Assembly (NCBI RefSeq): GCF_025602895.1
Contig: NW_026516329.1
Coordinates: 1 to 64,000, forward strand
Origin: Polychytrium aggregatum
Lineage: Eukaryota > Chytridiomycota > Chytridiomycetes > Polychytriales
Direction of reading: 5' to 3'
Length of the DNA: 64,000 bases
Below the pieces are notes generated by a model. It saw only the letters and a list, made by a program, of their open reading frames with translations. It was not told the DNA's origin and did not search any database. This document shows positions 31,401 through 39,868 of the stretch, piece after piece (within the stretch, counting starts at the first letter, position 1; each line of letters starts with the position of its first letter). The position numbers were made by a program, and so were the translations under genes.

Positions 31401-31959
31401 CGCCCGCTACAGCTGTCCGCAGTGGTTGCAAACGGTTGGCGGTTTCATGGGTGTCTCTGCTTGTCTGGCCCATGCGGGTGTTGAAGTCGCCCATGATCAC
31501 AGATGGGATAGGATTGTTCATTTCTGTGGTGTTGGTCTTGATGGCCGACAGGGCTTCTCGGAACTTTTGCAGGGCTGCCGCATTGGCTGACAGAGCAGGC
31601 TTGAGGTAGAAAGATCCAAAGACGATGCCTCGGAACTTGAACCAGATGCTCGTGTGATGAGGTCCAACGCGGAAGTTGCTAAAGTCTTCGAGGTTGGTGG
31701 TTTTCGGGTTCCGAATGAGGGCGATTCCTCCGGTGCCTCTTGCGAGGCCGTCGACAGAGACATATGGCTCTCGGGTTTCGAAAACTATGAGGTTCTTGTA
31801 AGGTCCGATGGATTGCTGTGGTTTGAGCCACGTTTCTTGGGCTGTTATAAAGTCGAGGTCTTTTGCTTTTACCATTTCGATAACCTCGTGTATAGAGGTT
31901 TCAAGTCCGCAGACATTCAGGGTCGCGAACCTAATAGTGGGCGTAGGTTGGGGCTGCAT
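28462..31959 (-). CDS. LINE ORF2: endonuclease and reverse transcriptase
   Basis: 1,165 aa. The N-terminal exonuclease-endonuclease-phosphatase domain (about residues 8-250) has LNVCGL, the QETW glutamate, MGDFNTR and the terminal SDHRMV. The reverse transcriptase (about 480-780) has NYRPISLL, QGGFRSNRG, FMDIKAAYDSVDR, GLLQGSVLSP and catalytic YADDMAL (near 29,770). A C-terminal Cys/His cluster (CFPPKPDKEC and then HAAEC) is the CCHC-type motif common in LINE ORF2 tails. I see no RNase H domain. Translation appears coupled to ORF1: the ORF1 stop and ORF2 start share a base in TGATG. All catalytic motifs look intact. Confidence 0.95.
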   Translation of the reverse strand: MQPQPTPTIRFATLNVCGLETSIHEVIEMVKAKDLDFITAQETWLKPQQSIGPYKNLIVFETREPYVSVDGLARGTGGIALIRNPKTTNLEDFSNFRVGPHHTSIWFKFRGIVFGSFYLKPALSANAAALQKFREALSAIKTNTTEMNNPIPSVIMGDFNTRMGQTSRDTHETANRLQPLRTAVAGGFLEFVDSTNPTGQHWTHVVNGKKPQHSVLDLFFVSTALRHNAKTVTVHSNDTCNSDHRMVSMELEWNAAREPARPPILVWRTNKLEDPETLQQYTEAFRVHHPVVVEQITQLGTRLPQEDGPMAREDAEALVESGWNIIKNHVTAVAQIVIGKRKKDGPAPRNGFWTPEMADIKKRRNTAYRIVNQSPQGSRIQLQAMADYENMNNKLKDLIRRQKRAFYNTWAQSLSTKSDSELLKEISKRDKVKSGFFNRSILPNDQDSMDQYRAHFGNISSRLGVQEANDTPRPQEILFSRLLGREITAEEVKTAIRRMGKHKAPGSDGISAELLHPVTDQVSDWLRQLFNWCMWTGIVPQEWNVAINHPIWKKKGEEEDIKNYRPISLLQVVRKVFESILHSRLLQEMGPIDISQGGFRSNRGTLDQVFALDSIVKFLQNDGHTPWIAFMDIKAAYDSVDRDRLWHKLEQRDIPPHTIRILRALFDNVTTAVLVSGTKSRPYWLEIGLLQGSVLSPTLYSLFMDDLAQNLRAVTSPRIGNLIINNVMYADDMALVAKNQEDLQRLVDISEAHADENNYAFSPTKCEVLTAEANPTPITLKGTPLSFVTSTYKYLGVQFGPDGIDAEAHVTQLKHKAQFRTKELKEHGIFSKSVYPGLIVKIYKAFIRPRLEYGLAIVNMKGPIMNTLQGCMLDTLRSALNIRQNASGPAVMTATGIYTMATRKQILMIKCFGRWFDRKDDPGYLGSHVLKYITELPPRNPNKKILSKLTGSAAWKELERQHRDSPDRTRLDLFESGTGTGTPIKKAVIVHSFEKERKPEKVMSIAGTYKWEGDPILTARMPVATVAQARRMLLWRVGCFPPKPDKECKKTGPNGPKVYVNRKHAAECVRAKDRLEKYVHPTSIPEGITYIDLAIDALPKLARVPTRPLTTDPEKQRRWRAKRSRVLNNRPAIWLDVVAVLDDIATKCLSWTAAPRADQSQQTST

Positions 31960-33575
31960 CAGTTGCGGGGAGGAGTGGTTCCTTCGCGTCCGCCTTTTTC
32001 TTGGCGGCCTGGTTTGTTGCGAGCCAGTTCCTTCGCCTTAGCAGTGATCTGCTCGGCGACGGCTGGGTCGTTCATCTTCCGTTGGTACAAGGTCGCCGTG
32101 AGGAGGTCATTGGATTCCGCACATATCCTGGCAGCGCGTTCAATGAAGCTCTTGATTTGGAGCTTCTTGGACTCCTTCTCGGCCTCGGTGATCTTCGACA
32201 CGTCCATGTGTGCGACTTCAGTGAATTTCATGTCCGTAATGTGCTTCAAGAATTCTTCTCTCGAGCTCTTGTCTCTGAGAACAAACTCACAGACGCTGTT
32301 GTTGACAAAGCTGATATTGAGAATCTGGTTGGTGGCAAAGCCCTTCTCCTTGAAAGCTTGTCTGATCGTGCGGTAGCTACCCCGAGGGATACCCTTGACG
32401 TAAACCCAAGCGGCGTTGTCCATCCTATCCTTTAAGGGTCCTTCCTCGACAGGGACCGAGGATCTGATCATCCTGAATGGCGTGGCAGTCTTGGGCACCA
32501 GCCACTTGCCGTCGGTGGGGTCACGGCCGCGGAGGATGGCGCCGATGGCCTCGTTCTTCTTGCCGGCATCGGCCTCCTGGTGGACTTTTTCGAGGGCCGC
32601 CAGCTTGCGCGCGTCGATTGTCTTGTTGTCGGGCTGCTTCTTGGCACCCCGCTGGGCGGCTGCTGCGTAGGATGTCGGAGCTGGGCGTTCCGAGATGGCC
32701 CGGGACGCATGCTCCAGCTCGGAGGCGAGCGTCTGCATGCACTCGGTGGCGCTCTGGGTCAGGGCCTTGATTCTAGCAGCTTCCTCGGGCTTGCTGAGGT
32801 CCAGCTTGGCGAGTTCTTCGTTAATCTTCTGAGCTTTCTTGAGAAGCTCACTCTGGATGTGCTGAAGCTGCTGTTGGGGACTCTGCTTCTTGCGCATGTC
32901 GGTGGCGCAGACGCGCTTCCCGACAGCCCTGGCATCGGCGAGGGAGGCCCGTTGTTCGAAAAGCTTCCATCCGGCTTCGTCATGGCGGGTCATCAGGCCC
33001 CAGAATACGAGGATGGAAAAATGCTTCCCGCATTCTTCCACCTTGGTGGCGGCGTCCGGGCTCATCAGCATGTTCTTGCAGACGACCGAGTGCTGGGCGT
33101 CGTCGATACGCCAGGCGGGGGGCTTGCTCCCTCTGCAACGGGAGCATTGAACTTGGTCTGCCTTCAGAGCGAAGACAAACCTAAAGCGGCGGTAGGTGAT
33201 GTCTTTGAAATCGACCGGGATGAAGTCCTGGTCGGTGAGAGTGTTGTTCTTGGCCTTCTCGAGGATCGAGAGGGCCCACTTCTTTTCTTCAACCACGTCG
33301 GGCGGGTTGGGAAAGATTGCCGAATCTGCATAGAGCTCTTCGATAATTTCTTCGACGGTCTTCTTGCGACCGACGTGCAGCTGGATGGGCTCACCATCCC
33401 TGCGGTGCTTTTTGGTGGGTGCTGATTCGGTGGCCTCGGTGATATTGGCGCTACTGACCTGATGGCCGTTGCTTCCTAGGCTGCGATTTTCGTCCGGTTG
33501 GCCTGGTTCTTGGGCAGCAGAGCTGCCCGAGGTGTCTATGGCCATCTCGTTGATGGCCGTTTGGGTCGGGGGCAT
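31959..33575 (-). CDS. LINE ORF1: nucleic-acid-binding protein
   Basis: 538 aa from MPPTQTA. A longer frame would start inside the tRNA genes and is rejected. The N-terminus is Ser/Glu-rich. A Cys-containing region (QCSRCRGSKPPAW and a later VVCKNML...EECGKHF) may bind zinc. Next is a predicted coiled coil (about residues 255-330, QLQHIQSELLKKAQKINEEL). A C-terminal RRM-like fold follows, with WVYVKGIPRGSYRTIRQAF and then VNNSVCEFVLRD. LINE ORF1 proteins trimerise and coat the RNA. No classic CCHC knuckle is seen. It ends in TGA overlapping the ORF2 ATG. Confidence 0.85.
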   Translation of the reverse strand: MPPTQTAINEMAIDTSGSSAAQEPGQPDENRSLGSNGHQVSSANITEATESAPTKKHRRDGEPIQLHVGRKKTVEEIIEELYADSAIFPNPPDVVEEKKWALSILEKAKNNTLTDQDFIPVDFKDITYRRFRFVFALKADQVQCSRCRGSKPPAWRIDDAQHSVVCKNMLMSPDAATKVEECGKHFSILVFWGLMTRHDEAGWKLFEQRASLADARAVGKRVCATDMRKKQSPQQQLQHIQSELLKKAQKINEELAKLDLSKPEEAARIKALTQSATECMQTLASELEHASRAISERPAPTSYAAAAQRGAKKQPDNKTIDARKLAALEKVHQEADAGKKNEAIGAILRGRDPTDGKWLVPKTATPFRMIRSSVPVEEGPLKDRMDNAAWVYVKGIPRGSYRTIRQAFKEKGFATNQILNISFVNNSVCEFVLRDKSSREEFLKHITDMKFTEVAHMDVSKITEAEKESKKLQIKSFIERAARICAESNDLLTATLYQRKMNDPAVAEQITAKAKELARNKPGRQEKGGREGTTPPRN

Positions 33576-33678
33576 GTGGAGGGGGTCGTTGGTTGAGAGT
33601 GTTGAGCGGTTTGTTGATAAAAAGAGCGACGGAGAGCCTGTGCCTGTGGATCCAAAAGTTGAGATCAAGGTCAAGCTC

Positions 33679-33750
33679 TCCGCATTGGTCCAGTGGCTAG
33701 GATTTCTCGCTCTCACCGAGACGGCCGGGGTTCGATTCCCCGATGCGGAA
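33679..33750 (+). tRNA. tRNA-Glu(CTC)
   Basis: The acceptor TCCGCAT pairs with ATGCGGA. The anticodon stem TCTCG/CGAGA has loop CTCTCAC, giving CTC. The T arm is GGGGTTCGATTCCCC. Its first 16 nt are the right-hand target-site duplication of the LINE, so the functional gene was regenerated by the insertion; its upstream flank is now the LINE 5' end. Confidence 0.95.
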
Positions 33751-33754
33751 TATC

Positions 33755-33826
33755 GGTTCCATAGTGTAGCGGTTAGCACTCAGGATTCTGACTCCTGCAA
33801 CCCGAGTTCAAATCTCGGTGGGACCT
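33755..33826 (+). tRNA. tRNA-Gln(CTG)
   Basis: The acceptor GGTTCCA pairs with TGGGACC (one G-U). The stem CAGGA/TCCTG has loop TTCTGAC, giving anticodon CTG. It starts only 4 nt after tRNA-Glu and is followed by a T run, so Glu-Gln may be a dicistronic Pol III unit. Confidence 0.94.
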
Positions 33827-34471
33827 TTTTGTTTTCTGCGGTCTTGCCTCTGTTGTTGACCGAGCTCTTCCAGTCGCTTTGGTTGCTGGTGCCAACGGAT
33901 ATTTGAGAGTAAGTCTAAGCCCAGCGCCAGGTGCCACAGCCGCAAATATATTATATTATCCAAGCTCGACTCTTTGGCAACCTCATGGACATGTGGATTC
34001 ATTGTGCTGCTGTCGGTATCAAACTTGATTAACACAACATGCCCTATAGCGTGAGATGCTGATCGAAGTAACAAATGCCATCTCAAACGATTCCCTAACG
34101 ACCCAAGCTGTTGCAACTTACTTCAAAAATCAAATCGACTTGGGATGTCCGGGATGTGTTTTCGTCAACAATGACGGATCGTCGAAGGTGAGCATCCGCT
34201 CCCTTGGTTGCTTGGGTGCGCCGCACTCCATTCTGTAGTATCGCACGCTTGAGTTTCCGTCGGCCTCCATGATCTACCCTGATCTCTCTGCTCCATCTGG
34301 CACCACGTGGCTGTGAGCTCCTGAAATCCGCACACTCACGCACAAACTCCACCGCCCGGCGTTTTCTCATCGCCACTCGCATCACTGGTCCAGGTTCCGT
34401 CGGACTCACTTACCGCTGGTGAGTGACGAGCACTCGCCACTCAATGAAGTCGTTCTCAACTGACCCCACAG
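33827..34471. other. Spacer, possibly containing a lost or distant 5' exon
   Basis: About 640 bp. A candidate exon at 34056-34187 (ending at GTGAGC) encodes IDLGCPGCVFVNNDGSSK, but its reading phase does not match the next exon of the downstream gene. It is either a real exon with a junction I cannot resolve or a degraded 5' end. Confidence 0.35.
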
Positions 34472-36110
34472 TGCATCAATTCCAGCATGCCCGCCAGGCT
34501 GGCAGCCCTATTCAAGCGGAACGGCATCGCAGATATGCTTTCCGTGCCCCGCTGGTAGGTCTGACCGTGTCTCCTATCTCGGGAGACGATCGTCCATGGC
34601 ATTCATGCATGTCCAACGAGTTTGCAGAATGCCATTCTTGACATCTCCCCACTGCTGACCCCCGGGGACAGGAACCTACAACCTCAACTACAACTCGGCA
34701 TGCACACCATGTCCGGTTGGCGCCACATGCGAGAACGGCAACATATTGGTGTCGCGAAACTACTGGTTCGATGCAAACGCCTCAACCATCGACTCGGCCT
34801 TCTATCTGTGCGATTCCACAACAGGCTGTATGTAGTCAACAAATCGTACTGCGACCAGGGCCTGCTCTGCTGCCACACCCTCGCCTTGCTTGATGCCGTG
34901 TGCCGTGGACGCTCGCTGACTCCGTTGCTGTGAACAATGACACGAATTCTTCGTGGGCACTTAGGCTGTGCAAGCGCATGTCGCATCGACGACGGCAACC
35001 AGTGCATCAATGGCCACGTTGGAGTGTAAGTATTGATGGCAGATGTGTGATGGCAGCAGATCTGGAGAGATCATGTCCGTGGCTGTGACGGTTGTGGCTC
35101 TGGCTGACGGTGACCATGTCCGATCAATGTCTCTGCAGGCTCTGCAGACAGTGTCCAGAGGGGCAATACGAATGGGGCCGTCAGTGCGTCCGCTGCGACG
35201 ACGCTGCAAGGAACATTGCAGTTGGCATCGCGGCATTCATTGCGTTGTTTCTCGTGGTCTGCATCCTGTGTGTGATTCCTGTGTCAAAGGAGAGCTTTGT
35301 GTTTGATATGGTATGCAGCGCATCTTTGCCATGCTGACGGATCGGGCACATGCAAGCCTCGCCTGGCTGCATCAGAGATTTGCCCTGGATTGCACGCAGG
35401 AGCATCACCAGTCTGGACCCAGCCGCAGTTCGCCCCACTGGCTGACCCATCCTTCTGTTGGCAGGTCCTGATATATCAGCTCGCCTACCTGCTGGACTTT
35501 GATCACACGACTGTTGTTTCGAAGGCACTGTCGTTTCTCAGCCTGAGCCTCAACATAGAGAACAGTCAGGGTGGATGCGTGCTTCCATTGAGCCCGTTCG
35601 ACAAGATGATCGCTCCATATGTGGTTGCTCTTGGCATGATCGTTTGCCAGGGTCTGTGGCACGCGATGATCCAGTTCGTTCGGGGTCCTGATCGAGGCCC
35701 GCTGTTCAAGAAGATCTGGGCAAAGACGATCCATTGGTTTCCGTATCTGGACACAGGCTTGGGACACTCTCTGAAACGGACAAGCATCATCCTGATCTTT
35801 TTCTACTTCAGCCCGGTCTACAGCACAGGTGAGGCGCATCCTTCGCAAGATGGATTCGTTGTGCACGCTCGAGAGTGTTCACACTGATGCGGACGTGTGC
35901 TAACATCCCTCGAGCAGCCGTCGGCGTTCTGTCCTGCAGGACCATTGAGGGTCTTCCCTCAGTTGTGTGGGACTATCCGTCGATCCAGTTGAGCTGGATG
36001 CGGGACGAGCGCACCAGAGCGAGTCAGTACTTTCTCGCAGCAGCCAGGAACTCACTCAGCATCGGCAATAGTGGTGGACGGAGGCGTGTATTTTACAGTC
36101 GGGACACCTG
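34472..36110 (+). CDS. Multi-exon membrane protein with Cys-rich ectodomain (ends uncertain)
   Basis: Phase-compatible exons: 34472-34554, 34672-34828, 34965-35025, 35139-35310, 35465-35828, and 35917 to about 36110. The first reads CPPGWQPYSSGTASQICFPC, an ephrin-receptor-like Cys-rich repeat. More Cys pairs follow (CTPCPVGATCENG, LCRQCPEGQYEWGRQC). A membrane segment comes next (IAVGIAAFIALFLVVCILCVI), then at least three further hydrophobic stretches, including YVVALGMIVCQGLW and ILIFFYFSPVY. CTAAC precedes the last acceptor. Large Cys-rich multi-pass receptors of this architecture are common in zoosporic fungi and protists; ligand and function are unknown. The 5' end is missing or unresolved (no phase-matching start exon), and the 3' end after about 36090 is not conserved-looking. 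A 5'-truncated gene is possible. Confidence 0.6.
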
Positions 36111-36777
36111 ACTCAGAACAGGGTTCCCGTTCGCTTCGGATGCGCTGCAACCTTCGGCCAGAGCCAGTACGACATGGACTTGAGATGGTACAGGTTTTCT
36201 GCTGGCCAAACACCCCCAAGCTTCCAGACAGAGTTACGGTTGCCGAACCACGAAAGCGCTCGGCTCATCGGCACATGCATCCTCATCACCGCGCTGGTGC
36301 CCCGTGCCGCCAGATCCAGACAGAGACCTGCACATGACGGATGGCTCGCGGGCCAAGGTTGGTTCGTTGTGTGCCGCCACCGATAGGGGAGCGGTGTTGG
36401 GTGCCACCGGTTCCGAGCCGTCGAGGCCAACCTTCGGCCCAGCAAAGCGACCACTTCCCAAGGCGCACCAAACTCTGCTTCCAACTCTGATGACACGCCC
36501 GACTGACTGTTCGTGCCATGCTACATACTTGCTTGCCAAAGCGGTACCTGTAGCCTCCGGACATGTCTCCTGCGATGTTGTACGCACTCCTGCGTCACCA
36601 GCGTGATCTATCCTATCTGGTCAGAAGGCTCTCCCGCCAACCTCCTCTCCTTGCGCCCCCTCTTCGCCCCGTCCCCAGAGGGCTCCTCTGGACCCGCGAG
36701 GCACATAAATATGAAGTGCCGCCCGGTCAGAAACAGACATCACTCGTCATCCAGCCGCCACCATCCCGTCCACAATC
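36111..36777. other. Intergenic region upstream of OPT gene
   Basis: About 670 bp containing the OPT promoter. No convincing exon is seen. Confidence 0.45.
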
Positions 36778-39321
36778 ATGGCCGAGCCCGCTCACAAAGA
36801 GCACCACCACACCACCCCCAAGCTCGACACCGAGGAAAAGGAGGTCCTTGGGATCACCACCATCGACTCTGACGATGTCGAGCACCTCGATGCCCACAAT
36901 GCCTACGCCCAGATCAGTGCCGTCGTCTCGACCACGGATGATCCCTCGATTCCTTGTTTCACCGTCCGTGCCATGTTCCTGGCGGTGTTCTTCTGTGTCT
37001 TCACCTCGGCCGTCAACGTCATTCTCTCCTTCCGCACAAATGCTTTCTCCGTCCCCGCCTATGTCGCCGTGGTAAGTGTCGGCTATACTCTGCACCTTTG
37101 TGCATTCTTTAGAAACGCCTGTCTGGTCGGGCGCTCCATGACTGGGCGCTTGCTCCATGACTGGGCACTCGCTCCACCTGCACTTGACTACCTTCGGCAT
37201 TGCTCTTTGTTGTGTGCTGTCGCAGTGTGGGTTTTTGACCCATGCCCCGGTCGTATCTCCTCCCCCCCCCTACCAAATGTCCAGATCGTTTCGTACCCCA
37301 TCGGCATCTTTTTCTCCAAAGTCCTCCCCGATGTCCGCTTCAAGCTCTTTGGCGTCGAGAACTCGCTCAACCCCGGCCCCTTCTCCATCAAGGAGCACGT
37401 CCTGATTTACATCATGTCCAACACTGGTACCCCCTATGGAATCGACAACGTCATTGGTCAGATCGCCCCCCAGTTTCTGGGCGACACACAAATCCAAGTT
37501 TGGCACTCGATCCTCTGGATTCTCGCGACCCAGTGTATCGGTCTTGGCCTCGCTGGTATGGCCCGTGAGTTCCTGATCAAGCCCGCTGCCATGTACTGGC
37601 CCGGCAACATGGGTATCCTGGCCATGTTCGCTTCCTTCCACGACGAAACCACCAACGAAAGCGCAGCGCAATCCAAGTACAAGACGTCTCGATTCAAGTT
37701 CTTCTGGATCGCGTTTGTTGGCTCTTTCGTCTGGTACTTTGTTCCAGGCTTCATTGCGCCCGCTCTCCAAGCCATTGCGATTCTCTGTTTCTTTGGCGCC
37801 GGCCCAAACAGCATGGTCAACATCCTCGGCTCAGCTACAAACGGCGTTGGCCTCGGTGCCATCACCCTCGACTGGTCTCAGTTCAACCTATTCGTTCAGC
37901 CTCTGACGGCTCCCTTCTGGGTCAACTGCGTCCTCCTGGCGGGTTACGTGATCTGGTCATGGATTGTTGTCCCCATCGCCTACGTCAGCGACCTCTGGGA
38001 CAGCAAGTTTGTCGGCTGTAAGAAGCCTGGCCCCAACGGCTGCGGCTTCCTCAATGGCAACGGCCTCTTCAACGGCTCCAACCTCGGCCAGCGCCTCAGC
38101 GGCCGTATCCTGCTGAACCCCAGCACCTTTGAGCTCGATATTGCTGTCTACAACACAGCTGCACCCATCCACCTCGGCATGTCCTTCATCTTTGTATACG
38201 CCACGTCCTTCATGGCCATAGCCTCGGCCATCACCCACGTTGCTCTCTGGTACGGCAAGGACATTGTCCAGCAGGCACGCGTTGCCATGAAGCAACTCAA
38301 GGAGGACCCCGAGCACCAAGATATCCACAACAAGCTCATGGCCGTCTACCCCGAAGTCAGCAACTGGATCTACCTCGTCATCTTCACGCTTTCGACCATC
38401 CTTATGCTCATTGTCGGCTCCTTCACGCCTTACAGACTCCAGTGGTGGGGTGTGCTGTTTGCCGTGGCCATCGGTGTCATCTTTGTGATTCCTCTCACGA
38501 CAATCGTGGCTCTCTCTGGCCAGTACATTGGCCTCAATGTCCTGACCGAGTTCGTCATTGGTCTGATCGTGCCTGGGCAGATGATCCCCGTCATGTCATT
38601 CAAGTCGCTCGGCTACAACACCATGATCCAGGCACAGGTGCTGCTCAACGATCTCAAGATCGGCCACTACATGAAGGTGCCTCCCCGCGCCATGGTTGCT
38701 GGCCAGGTCATCGGTGCCATCCTCTCTGCCTTCGTCTGCGTCCCCGTCGCCACGGCCTTCACGCTCTCGCCCCTCTTTGGCAAGGGCGACTGGCAGGCCA
38801 CTGGTCATGGTGTCTTCTACTCTGCCGGCACGATTTGGGGAGCCATCGCCCCGGCCCGCTTCTTCGGTGGCGGTGCTCTTTACCACGACATTCTCTGGGC
38901 CTTCCCCGTGGGCTTCCTCCTTCCCGTCCTCCCTTGGCTCGGAAACAAAATGTACAAGCATCCGTTCTGGCACTTGATCAACGTTCCCATCATGGTCAGT
39001 TGGATGGGCCCTCAGGTCGGCAACCAGGTCGTCATCATTGTTCCTTTCATCCTGGCCTTTATCTTCCAGCACTATCTCTTCCGCTACAAGAACGAGTGGT
39101 GGAAAAAGTACAACTTTGTTTTGTCGGCCGCCCTCGATTCGGGTGTTGGTATTGGCGCCATCGTCATTGGTATTCTCCAGCTGCTGTTCACAAAAACCGA
39201 CGAAGACGGCAATGCTGTAGGCGGCTTCCTGATGCCCAACTGGCTTCTCCGACCTGATCCTTTGGCCACATACACCGATTACTACTGCTTTGGTCAAGAC
39301 TACCTTGGCAACCCGATCTAA
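36778..39321 (+). CDS. OPT-family oligopeptide transporter
   Basis: 776 aa after removal of a 213-nt intron (37072-37284, GTAAGT...CCAG). The intron is a multiple of three without a stop. OPT hallmarks: RTNAFSVPAY before the splice, VSYPIG after it, then LNPGPFSIKEHVLIYIMSNTG, which contains the family motif NPGPF-x2-KEH. About 14-16 membrane segments are spread over the rest. The motif GDWQATGHGVFYSAGTIWG and the Trp-rich segments near the C-terminus also fit. OPT proteins import tetra-/pentapeptides, glutathione or metal chelates across the plasma membrane with protons. The cytoplasmic N-terminus is about 60 residues, His- and acid-rich. The specific substrate cannot be told. Confidence 0.94.
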   Translation: MAEPAHKEHHHTTPKLDTEEKEVLGITTIDSDDVEHLDAHNAYAQISAVVSTTDDPSIPCFTVRAMFLAVFFCVFTSAVNVILSFRTNAFSVPAYVAVVSVGYTLHLCAFFRNACLVGRSMTGRLLHDWALAPPALDYLRHCSLLCAVAVWVFDPCPGRISSPPLPNVQIVSYPIGIFFSKVLPDVRFKLFGVENSLNPGPFSIKEHVLIYIMSNTGTPYGIDNVIGQIAPQFLGDTQIQVWHSILWILATQCIGLGLAGMAREFLIKPAAMYWPGNMGILAMFASFHDETTNESAAQSKYKTSRFKFFWIAFVGSFVWYFVPGFIAPALQAIAILCFFGAGPNSMVNILGSATNGVGLGAITLDWSQFNLFVQPLTAPFWVNCVLLAGYVIWSWIVVPIAYVSDLWDSKFVGCKKPGPNGCGFLNGNGLFNGSNLGQRLSGRILLNPSTFELDIAVYNTAAPIHLGMSFIFVYATSFMAIASAITHVALWYGKDIVQQARVAMKQLKEDPEHQDIHNKLMAVYPEVSNWIYLVIFTLSTILMLIVGSFTPYRLQWWGVLFAVAIGVIFVIPLTTIVALSGQYIGLNVLTEFVIGLIVPGQMIPVMSFKSLGYNTMIQAQVLLNDLKIGHYMKVPPRAMVAGQVIGAILSAFVCVPVATAFTLSPLFGKGDWQATGHGVFYSAGTIWGAIAPARFFGGGALYHDILWAFPVGFLLPVLPWLGNKMYKHPFWHLINVPIMVSWMGPQVGNQVVIIVPFILAFIFQHYLFRYKNEWWKKYNFVLSAALDSGVGIGAIVIGILQLLFTKTDEDGNAVGGFLMPNWLLRPDPLATYTDYYCFGQDYLGNPI

Positions 39322-39868
39322 AAACCAGTGTGGAAAACGAGCTGGGCAGTATCAGCTCTCTGTTTCAATCATGGACCTGAAGTCAGACGATCTGCAGGCC
39401 GCGTGGTCAGCTGGAGCTGCGTCGTTTCTTCTCCTGTGGGCTCAAATCTTCTATGATGTTGTTGCTTCGATTGCATGGTCGCTCGTGCTTCTGAATACAA
39501 TTCGCTATGAACAAAGTCTCGAGCCTGGCGCAGGAGCAGGCGGAATCTTGCTGCCGCACGCGACAGCCGCGTGGGGAACACCGTGTCCCCATGTTTGCGC
39601 ATGCCCTGTTCTGGTGACACCTCCAATCCACCAACCACGCGTCGGGGGATCTCACCACCCGACGCAGGGGCTGTTGCGCCGGCGCTGATGGGTTGATCTC
39701 CTGGGCCCCGTCGCCCGGTCGGGACCATCTTCCTCTTCGATCCGTCTTCCTCCTGGGATCTGTCACCCCCCCCCGTCGAGCAACATGGTCCTCGGGTGTC
39801 TCCCGTGCTGGCTCTGCCTGCCCTGCGCTGAAAGCGATCGCAGCTGCCCGCCTGTGGGTACTGTGTCG
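39322..39868. other. Intergenic region
   Basis: About 550 bp between the OPT stop and the next gene. No gene is seen. Confidence 0.45.

Larger units (their letters stand above)
28218..33678 (-). mobile_element. Full-length non-LTR retrotransposon (LINE) inserted in tRNA-Glu
   Basis: About 5.46 kb, bounded by two copies of the first 16 nt of a tRNA-Glu gene. It carries a 5' UTR of about 100 bp, ORF1, ORF2 and a 3' UTR of about 240 bp. The element reads leftward. Its 3' tail contains AATAAA but no poly(A). Both ORFs are open, so the copy may be young and active. Cellular RT and the encoded apurinic-like endonuclease would do target-primed reverse transcription at the nick in the tRNA gene. Assignment of the clade needs a tree; an endonuclease of the EEP type without RNase H fits site-specific lineages such as Tx1-like elements. 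Confidence 0.92.

Noticed and set aside
33576-33779. N-terminal extension of LINE ORF1 into the tRNA genes
   Set aside because: The extra codons are translated tRNA-Glu/Gln antisense and host flank; the element ends at 33678.
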